Positions 54,850 to 63,396 of a stretch of 64,000 nucleotides of DNA are shown one piece after another; the first letter of the stretch is position 1; each line of letters opens with the position of its first letter. This DNA is from Ensifer canadensis. GTDB lineage: Bacteria; Pseudomonadota; Alphaproteobacteria; Rhizobiales; Rhizobiaceae. Both the position numbers and the translations under genes were made by a program. The notes beneath the pieces were generated by a model. It was not told the DNA's origin. It saw only the letters and a list, made by a program, of their open reading frames with translations, and did not search any database. The stretch lies in contig NZ_CP083370.1 in assembly GCF_017488845.2 (NCBI RefSeq), positions 1,426,001 through 1,490,000 on the forward strand, in the 5' to 3' direction.

Positions 54850-54978
54850 ATGGCGACAGTCTTCATGACCGCCGCGGCGGTAATCAGTTTCGTCTTTCTC
54901 GTCGATTTTGCCCGCACGATACGCGACCTCCAGCGCGATCGACTGGGCTCCAATGAGACCGGCGGGTTCAACGTTTAG
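54850..54978 (+). CDS. Tiny single-pass membrane protein
   Basis: A 42-residue protein: helix (TVFMTAAAVISFVFLVDFA) then RTIRDLQRDRLGSNETGGFNV. The ATG at 54850 follows AAAGG. It is just 12 bp from the preceding tiny gene and shares the layout helix + RD/RDR tail, suggesting a small two-gene operon. Followed by a strong terminator. Confidence 0.6.
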   Translation: MATVFMTAAAVISFVFLVDFARTIRDLQRDRLGSNETGGFNV

Positions 54979-55052
54979 AGACCTTGAGAAACTTCCTCCA
55001 GGAGTTTCGGAATAAGCGACCGACATTCTCCCCTGATGTGGTCGCCTTTTGT

Positions 55053-55089
55053 AAGCCGGACGGCATCCCCTGCCCGTCCGGCTTTTTCT
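55053..55089 (+). terminator. Intrinsic terminator after the tiny membrane genes
   Basis: AAGCCGGACGG pairs with CCGTCCGGCTT, followed by TTTCTTT on the plus strand. Confidence 0.85.
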
Positions 55090-55100
55090 TTGGTCGATGC

Positions 55101-56498
55101 TTAAGCCGCCGTCACCTTGTGGTCGCGGATCATCCGGAAGAACCGCCAGTTCAGGAACAATGCTGCAGCGGCAAGTCCCAGCACGAAGCCGAACCACACG
55201 CCGATGCCGCCGAACTTGAGCGGGAACGCGAAGGCCCAGGCGCAAAGGAACCCGATCGGCCAATAGGAGATCATCGCCAGGATCATCGGCACCTTTGTGT
55301 CCTTGAGCCCGCGAAGCATGCCGGCGGCGATTGCCTGCAATCCGTCCACCAGCTGGAACGCGCCGGCGATCACGATGAGCGGAGCGGCAAAGGCGAGCAC
55401 TTGCGCGGCATCCGGCCGGTTGGTGTCAAGATAAAGGGCGGCGAGCTGGCTCGGGAAGAGAGCGAAGATGGCGCTGCCAATGATCGCAAAGATGGCTCCG
55501 AGCACCAGTGCCGAGATCGCGGCACGCCGGACGCCGAGCATGTCGCCACGGCCGTAGGCAAGGCCGACGCGCACGGTTGCCGCCTGCGCAATTCCGAGCG
55601 GGATCATGAAGGCGAGCGAGGCGAACTGCAGCGCGATGCCGTGTGCGGCAAGCTCGATCGTGCCGATGGTTCCCATCAGCAACGAGGCGACGGTGAACAG
55701 GCTGACTTCGGCAAGAATGGTCAGCGAGATCGGTATGCCGAGATAGACGACTTCCCTGAAGGCGGGCCAATCCGGGCGCCAGAAACGCACGAACAGCTCA
55801 TACTGGTTCAGTTCCGGTTTGCTCTTGATATAGGCGATGGTCAGCACCGTGCCGAGCACGGCCACGCCAAGGGCGGCGACGGCCGCGCCGAAGATGCCCA
55901 GCTGCGGAAAGCCGTAGTGGCCGTAGATCAGCACGTAGCAAAGCGCTGCATTGAGAACCAGCGTTGCCAGTGTGACATAGAGAATGATCCCCGCCCGCTC
56001 CAGACCGCTCAGGAACGCCCGCAGCACCATGAAGATGAGGCCGGGAAAGATCGCCCATTGCGCAATGTGCAGATACTCGGCCGCGAGTGCCGCGACCTCC
56101 GGCTGCTGGCCGGCAAGTAGCAGGATCGGTTCCGCCAGCCAGAGCACCGGCGCCGTCAGCACGCCATAGCACAGCACCACCCAGAGACCCATGCGCACGG
56201 AGCGACGCACGGAGACCTTGTCGCCCCTGCCCTGGGCTTGCGCGGCCATCGGTACGACCGCGTTGGCGAAGCCGCTGCCGAAGATGTAGATGGTAAAGTA
56301 CATCTGCGTCGCCAGGATGATTGCCGCAAGCTGCGTTGCGCCAAGCTTGCCCACCATCAAGACGTCGGTTGTGTTGATCGCAAGCTGCGCCAGCTGTGCG
56401 CCGATGAAGGGCACCCCGAGATAGAGGCTTGCACGATAATGAGTGCGCCATGAATTGTCGGTTTGCACCGGGGTCGGGCTCGCAGTGGCGGTCAGCAT
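55101..56498 (-). CDS. MATE-family multidrug exporter
   Basis: A 465-residue 12-helix protein of the MatE fold (NorM group). Two MatE repeats, starting SLYLGVPFIGAQLAQLAINTTDVLMVGKLGATQLAA and, in the second half, VYLGIPISLTILAEVSLFTVASLLMGTIG. Couples Na+ or H+ gradients to efflux of cationic drugs. The start at 56498 follows AGGAATCCG. Transcribed convergently with the tiny genes. Confidence 0.92.
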   Translation of the reverse strand: MLTATASPTPVQTDNSWRTHYRASLYLGVPFIGAQLAQLAINTTDVLMVGKLGATQLAAIILATQMYFTIYIFGSGFANAVVPMAAQAQGRGDKVSVRRSVRMGLWVVLCYGVLTAPVLWLAEPILLLAGQQPEVAALAAEYLHIAQWAIFPGLIFMVLRAFLSGLERAGIILYVTLATLVLNAALCYVLIYGHYGFPQLGIFGAAVAALGVAVLGTVLTIAYIKSKPELNQYELFVRFWRPDWPAFREVVYLGIPISLTILAEVSLFTVASLLMGTIGTIELAAHGIALQFASLAFMIPLGIAQAATVRVGLAYGRGDMLGVRRAAISALVLGAIFAIIGSAIFALFPSQLAALYLDTNRPDAAQVLAFAAPLIVIAGAFQLVDGLQAIAAGMLRGLKDTKVPMILAMISYWPIGFLCAWAFAFPLKFGGIGVWFGFVLGLAAAALFLNWRFFRMIRDHKVTAA

Positions 56499-56647
56499 GA
56501 CGGATTCCTGGATGTCGACGCGGCCGAAATGCGGCAGGTCAGAACGAAGGCAAGGATGACCGAAATAGATCACGGCCGGCAAAAGAACCAGTAACAAAGC
56601 TCCGACTGCTCAATTTTTCATCCAAAGATCACGAATATTGATCAATT

Positions 56648-57940
56648 TCAGTGCATGGCACTGCGATCGGAGTAGCGCGGTTCGGCCATGGACACTGCGG
56701 GCTCGATATGTTCAGCCGCGACCGCGAGCCGTTTTGGTGCCTTGAGCCAGAACACCGCGAGCGCACCGACGACGAAGCAACTGGCGAGTGCATAGGGGGC
56801 GCCTGAGAAGGAGACCGTGGTCGTCGGGCTCGTGAAGTAGCCGAAGATCTGGGTGAAGATCAGCGGGCCGATGATCGTCGTGATGCTGCCGATACTGGTG
56901 AGCGCCCCTTGCAACTCTCCCTGCGCCGACGGCGGCACATGGCCGGCGGCGATGCTGCGCAGCGGCGGATCGGCGAGGCTTTCGAGCGCGGTGGCGATAA
57001 TCACGGCATAGATCATCCAGCCCTGCCAGGCAGCAGCGTAGCCCGCGGCACCGAGTGCCGTGAAAATCAGGCCGAGGACGGCCGTCCGCCACTCGCCAAG
57101 CCGCGGCACGACGCGCGGCAGTACGAACGCCATCACCATGGCACCGCCGATGCCGAAGATGCCGAGCGACAGGCCGATTTCCCCCTCGCTCCAGCCGTAC
57201 CGGTAAGACGATACGAACGACCAGACGGACGGATAAACCGAATGCGCCATCCAGAACAGGAAGAACACCAGCCCGACCCAGCCGATGCCGGGATAGTTGC
57301 GCATCTGCCTGAGCGCGCCGAGTGGATTGGCGCGCCGCCATTCGAAGCGGCGACGATGCGCCTTGTCCAATGTCTCCGGCAGCAGAAAAACGCCGAGCAG
57401 GAAGTTGATGAAGGAAAGTGCCGCGGCACCATAGAACGGCACACGCGGACCCAGTTCGCCAAGCAGCCCGCCAATGACCGGCCCCAGTGCAAAGCCGGAT
57501 CCGAACGCGATTCCGATCAGGCCGAAATTCTTCGCCCGGTTTCCGTCATGGCTGATGTCGGCGATATAGGCCGAAGCGGTGCCGAAGCTGGCGCCGCTGA
57601 TGCCGGCGAGCACACGGCCGACGAAGAGCATCCAGTAGCTGGTCGCGAGAGCGCAGATCAGATTGTCGATGGCGAAGGTGAGCACGGAGGCAAGCAGGAT
57701 CGGCCGGCGTCCGAAACGGTCGCTGAGGTTGCCGATGAGGGGCGCGAACAGGAACTGCATCGCGGCATAGACGAGCAGCAGCCAGCCGCCGTCGATCGCC
57801 GCGTCGCTGACATTGGCGCCGGTCAGCTCCTCCAGATAGGTGGGCAGCACCGGCACGATGATGGCGATGCCGATGATGTCGAGAAGCAGGATGAGAAAGA
57901 CGAGGAACAGGCCGCGCCGCACGAACTTTTCGTCGAGCAT
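56648..57940 (-). CDS. MFS exporter of the TetA/tetracycline type
   Basis: A 430-residue 12-helix major facilitator. Motif A GNLSDRFGRRPILLAS follows helix 2, and the helix-5 antiporter motif (GPVIGGLLGELGP) marks a drug/H+ antiporter. The N-terminus GLFLVFLILLLDIIGIAIIVPVLPTYL closely resembles class TetA proteins, but a substrate cannot be assigned from this and homologues in chromosomal rhizobial DNA usually are not resistance genes. The start at 57940 follows GGGAGAGTTTC. Confidence 0.88.
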   Translation of the reverse strand: MLDEKFVRRGLFLVFLILLLDIIGIAIIVPVLPTYLEELTGANVSDAAIDGGWLLLVYAAMQFLFAPLIGNLSDRFGRRPILLASVLTFAIDNLICALATSYWMLFVGRVLAGISGASFGTASAYIADISHDGNRAKNFGLIGIAFGSGFALGPVIGGLLGELGPRVPFYGAAALSFINFLLGVFLLPETLDKAHRRRFEWRRANPLGALRQMRNYPGIGWVGLVFFLFWMAHSVYPSVWSFVSSYRYGWSEGEIGLSLGIFGIGGAMVMAFVLPRVVPRLGEWRTAVLGLIFTALGAAGYAAAWQGWMIYAVIIATALESLADPPLRSIAAGHVPPSAQGELQGALTSIGSITTIIGPLIFTQIFGYFTSPTTTVSFSGAPYALASCFVVGALAVFWLKAPKRLAVAAEHIEPAVSMAEPRYSDRSAMH

Positions 57941-58107
57941 GAAACTCTCCCTGCGCCATCCGTCGCCAGCGCGGAGACAGAACGTGAACGACGTTACCAA
58001 TTTAGGTGTAACGCATGATTTTAGTCGAAACAATACGTGAACATCTCAAAGTTTTTTATGAGAACAATCGCGTTTGTTGATCCATTGCTCCCCAAAATGG
58101 CCGCCAT

Positions 58108-59017
58108 TCAGCGCACCCCTGACCATTGCTCGGCCTTGAGAAAGTCGACGAAGGCTCGAAGCGGCGCCGGCATGTGGCGGCGGCTGGCATAGTAGAGAAA
58201 CGGCCCTGGAAAGGGCGTCACCCATTCGTCGAGGATCGTCACGACGGCGCCGGATTTGAGATGCGGCGCCAGGAACTCCTCGAACGTCCGGATGACGCCG
58301 AGACCTTCGACTACAGCGGCAATTTCAAGATCGACCGAGTTCGCGATGACGACAGTCGGAGGGGCGATCGAGATTGCTGCGTCTCCGTCACCGAACTCCC
58401 AGGCTAGGCTGACGCCGCTTGCGAAGCGATGCCGGATGCAGGCATGCTCCAGAAGATCGTGCGGGTGTTGCGGCAAGGCCGTGTCGCGCGAGATAGTCCG
58501 GCGACGCGGCAGTGATGTAGCGTTGCTGCCGCGGTCCGATCGGAATGGCGATCATGTCGCGCTCGACCCGCTCTTCGTAGCGGATGCCGGCGTCGAAGCC
58601 GGCGGCAAGGACGTCGATGAAGCCGTCGTCTGCCGTCACCTCCAGCGAAATGGCAGGATTTACCTTCAGAAAGCGCCCAATGATCGAGGGCAGGATCACG
58701 CGCGCGACGACCGTGGGCACGTTCAGTTTCAGGGTTCCTGCGGGACTGTCGCGCAATTCGCTCACCTGGTCGAGCGCGCCGGCAATCTCCCCGAGTGCCG
58801 GCTGCAGGCGCTCGAGTAGCCGCATGCCGGCTTCCGTCGGTGTTACACTGCGGGTCGTGCGGTTGAGGAGCCGCACATCGAGTTTGGCTTCGAGCCGCCG
58901 CAGCGCTTCGCTCAGCGACGAAGCGGAAACGCCCCGCTTCTCGGCGGCAGCGCGAAAGCTGCGCTCGCGCGCAACGGCGGTGAAGGCATCGAGGTCGGCG
59001 AGAGGAAGATCGTTCAT
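58108..59017 (-). pseudogene. LysR-family regulator, frameshifted
   Basis: The first part (start 59017) encodes a LysR winged helix, DLDAFTAVARERSFRAAAEKRGVSASSLSEALRRLEAKLDVRLLNRTTRSVTPTEAG, and most of the effector domain. Near 58466-58480 one extra base shifts the frame; the last ~120 residues (QHPHDLLEHACIRHRF...LRAFVDFLKAEQW) are in another frame. Removing one base gives a 302-residue protein, the normal length. Divergent from the aldo/keto reductase, its likely target. Confidence 0.85.
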
Positions 59018-59132
59018 TGTGCGAAATGCCGTACGGCTTGTTCTGACTGTACGGGATTATCGCACGATAGGACCGGGCGTAACAATGGGGACGAAGAAGG
59101 GCGCAAAGGCGCGCCGCCGAAGGAGAACGAGA

Positions 59133-60128
59133 ATGGATCAGGTTTCGCTCGGAAAAGTCGGCCCTATGGTTTCCAACATCGGCCTTGGCTGCATGGGCAT
59201 GTCGGGCATGTATGGCCCGTCGGATCGTACGGAAAGCATCGCCACGTTCCATGCGGCGCTCGATGCGGGAATTACGCTCATCGATACCGGCGACTTCTAT
59301 GGCATGGGCCACAACGAGATGCTGATTGGCGAAGCGCTCAAGGGCCAGGACCGCGATCGGGTCGTTCTCAGCGTGAAGTTCGGTGCCTTGAGAGACGCTG
59401 GTGGCAGTTGGGTGGGCTATGATTGCCGACCGAAGGCGGTGCGCAACTTTCTCGCCTATACCCTGCAGCGGTTGGGCGTCGACCATATCGACATCTACCG
59501 CCCTGCCCGTCTCGACCCGGACGTGCCGATCGAAGAAACAGTGGGCGCAATCGCTGATCTGGTGCAGGCAGGTTATGTCAGGCATATCGGGCTTTCGGAA
59601 GTCGGATCCGAGACCATCCGAAGGGCAGCGGCCGTCCATCCCATCGCGGATCTGCAGATCGAATATTCGCTGATCTCGCGCGGCATCGAGGACGATATCC
59701 TGCCCACGTGCCGTGCGCTCGGTATCGGCATTACCGCCTATGGCGTGCTGTCGCGCGGCCTGATCAGCGGCCATTGGCAGAAGGATGCGGTCGCACGTGG
59801 CGACTTCCGCGCGGCCAGCCCACGTTTTCAGGCGGGCAATGTCGACACAAATCTGGCCCTTGTCGACGCGCTGAAGCGCGTGGCGGATGCGAAGGGCGCC
59901 ACCGTGGCACAGATTGCGATCGCCTGGGTCGCAGCCCAAGGCAAGGATATCGTGCCGCTCATCGGTGCACGTCGTCGCGACCGGCTGGCCGAAGCGCTGG
60001 CATCGCAAGCGGTACATCTGACACCGGAAGATCTGGCCGCGATCGAGCGGGCGGTGCCGAGGGATGCGGCCGCAGGCGCGCGCTATCCCGAGGCGCAGCT
60101 CGCCCATATGGACAGCGAGCGCCATTAG
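59133..60128 (+). CDS. Aldo/keto reductase
   Basis: A 331-residue TIM-barrel oxidoreductase. Catalytic D and Y in IDTGDFYG and K in VLSVKFG are present; the His of the tetrad, usually in an HR-x-D phrase, is replaced in IYRPARLDP, a known variation in this subgroup. NADPH loop at the C-terminus, VPLIGARRRDRL. The ATG at 59133 has AAGGAGAACGA upstream. Substrate unknown. Probably controlled by the divergent LysR gene. Confidence 0.9.
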   Translation: MDQVSLGKVGPMVSNIGLGCMGMSGMYGPSDRTESIATFHAALDAGITLIDTGDFYGMGHNEMLIGEALKGQDRDRVVLSVKFGALRDAGGSWVGYDCRPKAVRNFLAYTLQRLGVDHIDIYRPARLDPDVPIEETVGAIADLVQAGYVRHIGLSEVGSETIRRAAAVHPIADLQIEYSLISRGIEDDILPTCRALGIGITAYGVLSRGLISGHWQKDAVARGDFRAASPRFQAGNVDTNLALVDALKRVADAKGATVAQIAIAWVAAQGKDIVPLIGARRRDRLAEALASQAVHLTPEDLAAIERAVPRDAAAGARYPEAQLAHMDSERH

Positions 60129-60245
60129 AGCATTTCCAGGAAAAGTGCGAAGCGGTTTTCCGTCAGGAAATGCGTGAAAACATGCAGCAATTCAAAGTGC
60201 TACAGCGATCTTTGCGCGTCGAATAAGACGCGCAGCGCTGTAGAG
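60129..60245. repeat. Mosaic dispersed repeat (copy D and a second unit)
   Basis: First AGAGCATTTCCAGGAAAAGTGCGAAGCGGTTTTCC..., the same unit as 30199-30245 in reverse. It is joined at about 60180 to the second half of the 4048/5055/22531 repeat (GCAGCAATTCAAAGTGCTACAGCG ... GCGCGTC/GACGCGC). Confidence 0.8.
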
Positions 60246-60294
60246 TGTTCTCTGCAACTTTGTCTAACCCAGAGCGCTCTAATCCCGGGTAACG

Positions 60295-60337
60295 AAAGGG
60301 GCCGACAGTTCTCGCCGGCCCCTTTGCTTTTTCCCTG
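60295..60337 (+). terminator. Intrinsic terminator
   Basis: AAAGGGGCCG pairs with CGGCCCCTTT; the plus strand continues GCTTTTTCCC. It follows the aldo/keto reductase and the repeat. Confidence 0.75.
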
Positions 60338-60349
60338 GACGGTCTGGAA

Positions 60350-61297
60350 TCAGACCTGGCCGGAGAAGGTGTCGCAGGCCGCCATCTTGCCGCTGTCGAA
60401 GCCGCGCTTGAACCAGCGCATGCGCTGCTCCGATGTGCCGTGGTTGAAGCTTTCCGGGACGACGTAGCCCTGCATGCGTTTCTGCAGCGTGTCGTCGCCG
60501 ATCTGGGTGGCGGCGTTCAGCGCCTCTTCCAGATCGCCCTGCTCCAACAGGCCCTTCTGCTGGGTATACTTGCCCCAGACGCCGGCGAAGCAATCAGCCT
60601 GCAGTTCGACGCGAACCGACATCTGGTTGGCTTCGGCTTCACCCATCGACTGGCGCATCTGGTTGAACTTCGGCAGCACGCCGATCAGGTTCTGAACATG
60701 GTGGCCAACTTCATGCGCAACGACATAGGCCTGCGCGAAGTCGCCAGATGCGCCGAACTTCTGCTCAAGCTCGTCGAAGAAACCCATGTCGAGATAGACC
60801 TTGCGGTCACCAGGGCAGTAGAACGGGCCGGACGCTGCCGAGGCAAAGCCGCAGGCGGAGCGCACGGAGCCGCTGAACAGCACCATCTTCGGCTCTTGAT
60901 ATTGTTCGCCGCTCGCCTGGAAGATGCCGTTCCAGGTGTCTTCGGTTTCGGCCAGCACCGTCGACATGAAGGCTTTCATCTCTTCTTCCTGCGCCGATCC
61001 GCGGGGTACCGGCGAGCCATCGCTCTGCTCGAAGCCCGGCTGCGCGACCGGACCGCCGCCGCCGTTCAGCACCTGCAGCATGTCGATGCCCAAGGCCTTC
61101 AGGAAGAAATAGAGCACGACCAGAAAGATGATGGTGCCGAAGCTCATGCCGCCGCCGGCGCCACGCATGCCTCCGCCACCGCCGGGCATGCGGAAGCCAC
61201 CACCGCGGCCGAATGGATTACCGCCCAGACCGCCGCCGGGGCTCGCCCCGCGCTGGTCCTCAACGTTTCCGGATTGGCGGCGGCCTTTCCATTCCAT
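60350..61297 (-). CDS. ypfJ: Neutral zinc metallopeptidase-type protein YpfJ
   Basis: A 315-residue protein. A Gly-rich N-terminus (GRGGGFRMPGGGGG) leads to one membrane helix (TIIFLVVLYFFLKAL, ~50-65), then the zinc peptidase domain with HEVGHHVQN (HExxH), QADCFAG (the third ligand motif ExxADxxA-type) and CPGDRKVYLD. The family is annotated as a putative peptidase; no substrate is known. The start at 61297 follows GGGAGGACAG. Confidence 0.9.
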   Translation of the reverse strand: MEWKGRRQSGNVEDQRGASPGGGLGGNPFGRGGGFRMPGGGGGMRGAGGGMSFGTIIFLVVLYFFLKALGIDMLQVLNGGGGPVAQPGFEQSDGSPVPRGSAQEEEMKAFMSTVLAETEDTWNGIFQASGEQYQEPKMVLFSGSVRSACGFASAASGPFYCPGDRKVYLDMGFFDELEQKFGASGDFAQAYVVAHEVGHHVQNLIGVLPKFNQMRQSMGEAEANQMSVRVELQADCFAGVWGKYTQQKGLLEQGDLEEALNAATQIGDDTLQKRMQGYVVPESFNHGTSEQRMRWFKRGFDSGKMAACDTFSGQV

Positions 61298-61399
61298 GAT
61301 CTGTCCTCCCGGCATGGATCGATACGCAATATCGGTCAGACCTTTTATATGCCGGGCCGAATGCCGTTGTAAAACGCAATCAGGCCCGTAAGGTTGCGA

Positions 61400-61921
61400 T
61401 CAAGCTAATCTTTTCGAGGACTTGCGGCGACCGAAGAGACGACCCTGTCGGATCGACAGGACGGCTGCGGAAATGAGCAGCGCAGCCAGCAGAGCCGCCA
61501 TCACCGCTGACTGCCAGATCGAAAGCTCGGAGAACAGGCTCGCATGCAGCAGCCTTCCGGGCAGCAGTGTGAAGAGGCCGGCAACGACAATGCCGCCGAG
61601 ATACATGCCAGCCACATGCCCGCGATGCGCGGGGATGTCGTGCCGCCGGGCGGCCGCAATCGTCTGCCAGCTGCCGAAGAGCACATAGATCGACAACAGG
61701 TGAATGGGGCTGAAACCGCCGACCAGCTTGATTTCATGGATGAAGAACGTGGAGAATGCGGTCACGACCATGAGTGCGAGCCAGATTTTGCCGAGCAGCC
61801 TATGCAGGCGTGTGCCCTTCGGACGGGCAAGCAGGAAAGCACCAAGGATGGCAGCCGGGATGACGGTCGCGACGTGCAGCTGCACTGCGAACGATGCATG
61901 GAGAAGAGGTGAAAATGTCAT
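61400..61921 (-). CDS. DUF2306 membrane protein
   Basis: A 173-residue protein with four or five helices: HVATVIPAAILGAFLLARPKGTRLHRLLGKIW (with the family phrase RLHR-x-G-K), then FIHEIK and HRGHVAGMYLGGIVVAG. His residues within helices suggest haem or metal binding. Function unknown. Divergent from the LytTR gene. Confidence 0.85.
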   Translation of the reverse strand: MTFSPLLHASFAVQLHVATVIPAAILGAFLLARPKGTRLHRLLGKIWLALMVVTAFSTFFIHEIKLVGGFSPIHLLSIYVLFGSWQTIAAARRHDIPAHRGHVAGMYLGGIVVAGLFTLLPGRLLHASLFSELSIWQSAVMAALLAALLISAAVLSIRQGRLFGRRKSSKRLA

Positions 61922-62011
61922 GAAAAATTTCTATGCTGTTGATTTTCCCCGAACTTGCGGCAGGCTCCGGGCTGCGCTCAAACGCTTTGACTGGAACGGA
62001 CGGAAAACTTC

Positions 62012-62875
62012 GTGAAACGCCCATTTCTGCAATCCACGCTTCGTGAGCTGCATCTTGTCGTCAAGGCGCCACGCCTCTGGGCAACCTTTGCTGCAGTCGT
62101 GCTGATCTTTTGGGTCACGGGGCCCTATGGCACTGCCGAACGCCTGGCTGTCGTGCCGCGGCTCGGGTTCTGGCTCGTGCTGCACGCCGTCACCTGGGCG
62201 ATCGCAATCGTTTCGGCCGTGCTTGCCAATGGCCTGCTGCGCGAAAAGGTTGCCTCCGGTTTCGTTCGCATGATGATCGGTGCAGCCGTTGCCAGCATAC
62301 CGATCGGCCTCGTGACCACCGCGATCGGCTCGGCGACCTTTTCGGCCATTCCAACAGTCGCTGACGTCATGACGGACATCGCGACCGGCCTGTTCCTGTC
62401 GCTCTTGTTCTGCACCTTGACCTGGATGACGATGAACACTGAATTCGCCTTGGAGCTGAATGACGCCGGCACCACCGCAATCGCGTCCGACGAGGCCGGG
62501 CAACAGACGTCCCGCAACCCGGCTCTTCTCAAGGAGACGGGCCGGGTACCGCTGCTTCTGCGCCTGAAACCCGCCAATCGCGGCCTGCCGCTGCACGTGA
62601 CGGTTAGCGATCACTACACGGAAGTGACGACCACTCTCGGCCGTGAACTCGTCCTGTTGCGCTTCGCCGATGCGCTCGGTGAACTCGGCCCGGTGGCGGG
62701 CCTGCAGGTCCATCGTTCCCATTGGGTGGCGGACGCGCATGGTGCACGCCTCGTCCGTGATAACGGTCGCATGACGATCCTGCTTTGCGATGGAACCGAA
62801 GTGCCGGTGAGCCGCACCTATGCTGCGGCCGTGCGGCAGCGCTGGGGTTATCGCCTTCCTCGATCGCGTCCTTGA
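62012..62875 (+). CDS. Membrane-bound LytTR-domain regulator
   Basis: A 287-residue protein with GTG start. Four helices (about residues 22-140) followed by a LytTR DNA-binding domain: LHVTVSDHYTEVTTTLGRELVLLRFADALGEL and HRSHWVADAHG. These regulators bind DNA from the membrane and may sense an extracellular signal; no histidine kinase partner is nearby. Confidence 0.87.
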   Translation: MKRPFLQSTLRELHLVVKAPRLWATFAAVVLIFWVTGPYGTAERLAVVPRLGFWLVLHAVTWAIAIVSAVLANGLLREKVASGFVRMMIGAAVASIPIGLVTTAIGSATFSAIPTVADVMTDIATGLFLSLLFCTLTWMTMNTEFALELNDAGTTAIASDEAGQQTSRNPALLKETGRVPLLLRLKPANRGLPLHVTVSDHYTEVTTTLGRELVLLRFADALGELGPVAGLQVHRSHWVADAHGARLVRDNGRMTILLCDGTEVPVSRTYAAAVRQRWGYRLPRSRP

Positions 62876-62926
62876 CCGTCCCGCTTTGACAATCCTATTG
62901 GCACCAGGGAAATTGTGGAGGGAGGC

Positions 62927-63178
62927 ATGGTCATGAAGGCGTTGCGGCTCGAGGCGATTGACGACCTGTTCCTGGGTGAAGTGAACTTCCTGCGTAAGGT
63001 GGACGCCTGCTCCCGGCCCTGGTGACCTGCTGGTGCGCGTCGAGGCGTGTGGCACCGACAGGCACCTCTTGCACGGAGGATCGCGCGGCACGTTTCGCTC
63101 GATGAAGCCGCCAGCGTGATTGCCCATCCGCCTGCTGCCGGCGAGGTCGAGGTTCTGGTGGTACCGGGCGTGATTTGA
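62927..63178 (+). pseudogene. Remnant of a zinc-dependent alcohol dehydrogenase
   Basis: The first part reads MKALRLEAIDDLFLGEV, the start of medium-chain dehydrogenases, then shifts frame (GDLLVRVEACGTDRHLLHGG). After about 40 residues it jumps to what looks like the C-terminus of the same family, LDEAASVIAHPPAAGEVEVLVVPGV, and stops at 63176-63178. More than 250 codons of the middle are gone. Not functional. Confidence 0.7.
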
Positions 63179-63396
63179 CGGCCCGCATGCGGCTTTGGGA
63201 CCGCCGTCCGACACGTTGCAAAAGCCCATGCCGAAATATGTCGGCTTTCCTGTCGATTCCGGAATTTTCGGGGTTTCGCTTGCAGATACATTTGCCTATA
63301 AGCCGCTTCTAGCCTGAAAAGACCATCAATGCGTGCCCGGCCGGTGACCTCCCACTTTGGCCGGTTTTTCGCGCAGCTAGAAACGGATGACCGACC
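63179..63396. promoter_or_regulatory. Leader region of carB
   Basis: About 220 bp upstream of carB. A possible -10 TATAAG lies near 63297 with a weak TTTCGC 17 bp before it; no attenuator or riboswitch is recognised. Confidence 0.3.

Noticed and set aside
56648..57940. Acquired tetracycline-resistance gene
   Set aside because: TetA-like, but in core-like chromosomal context with normal composition and no mobile element beside it; only the transporter family can be stated.
58404..60125. 573-codon minus-strand frame opposite the aldo/keto reductase
   Set aside because: Shadow of the reductase gene running into a frame of the LysR gene.
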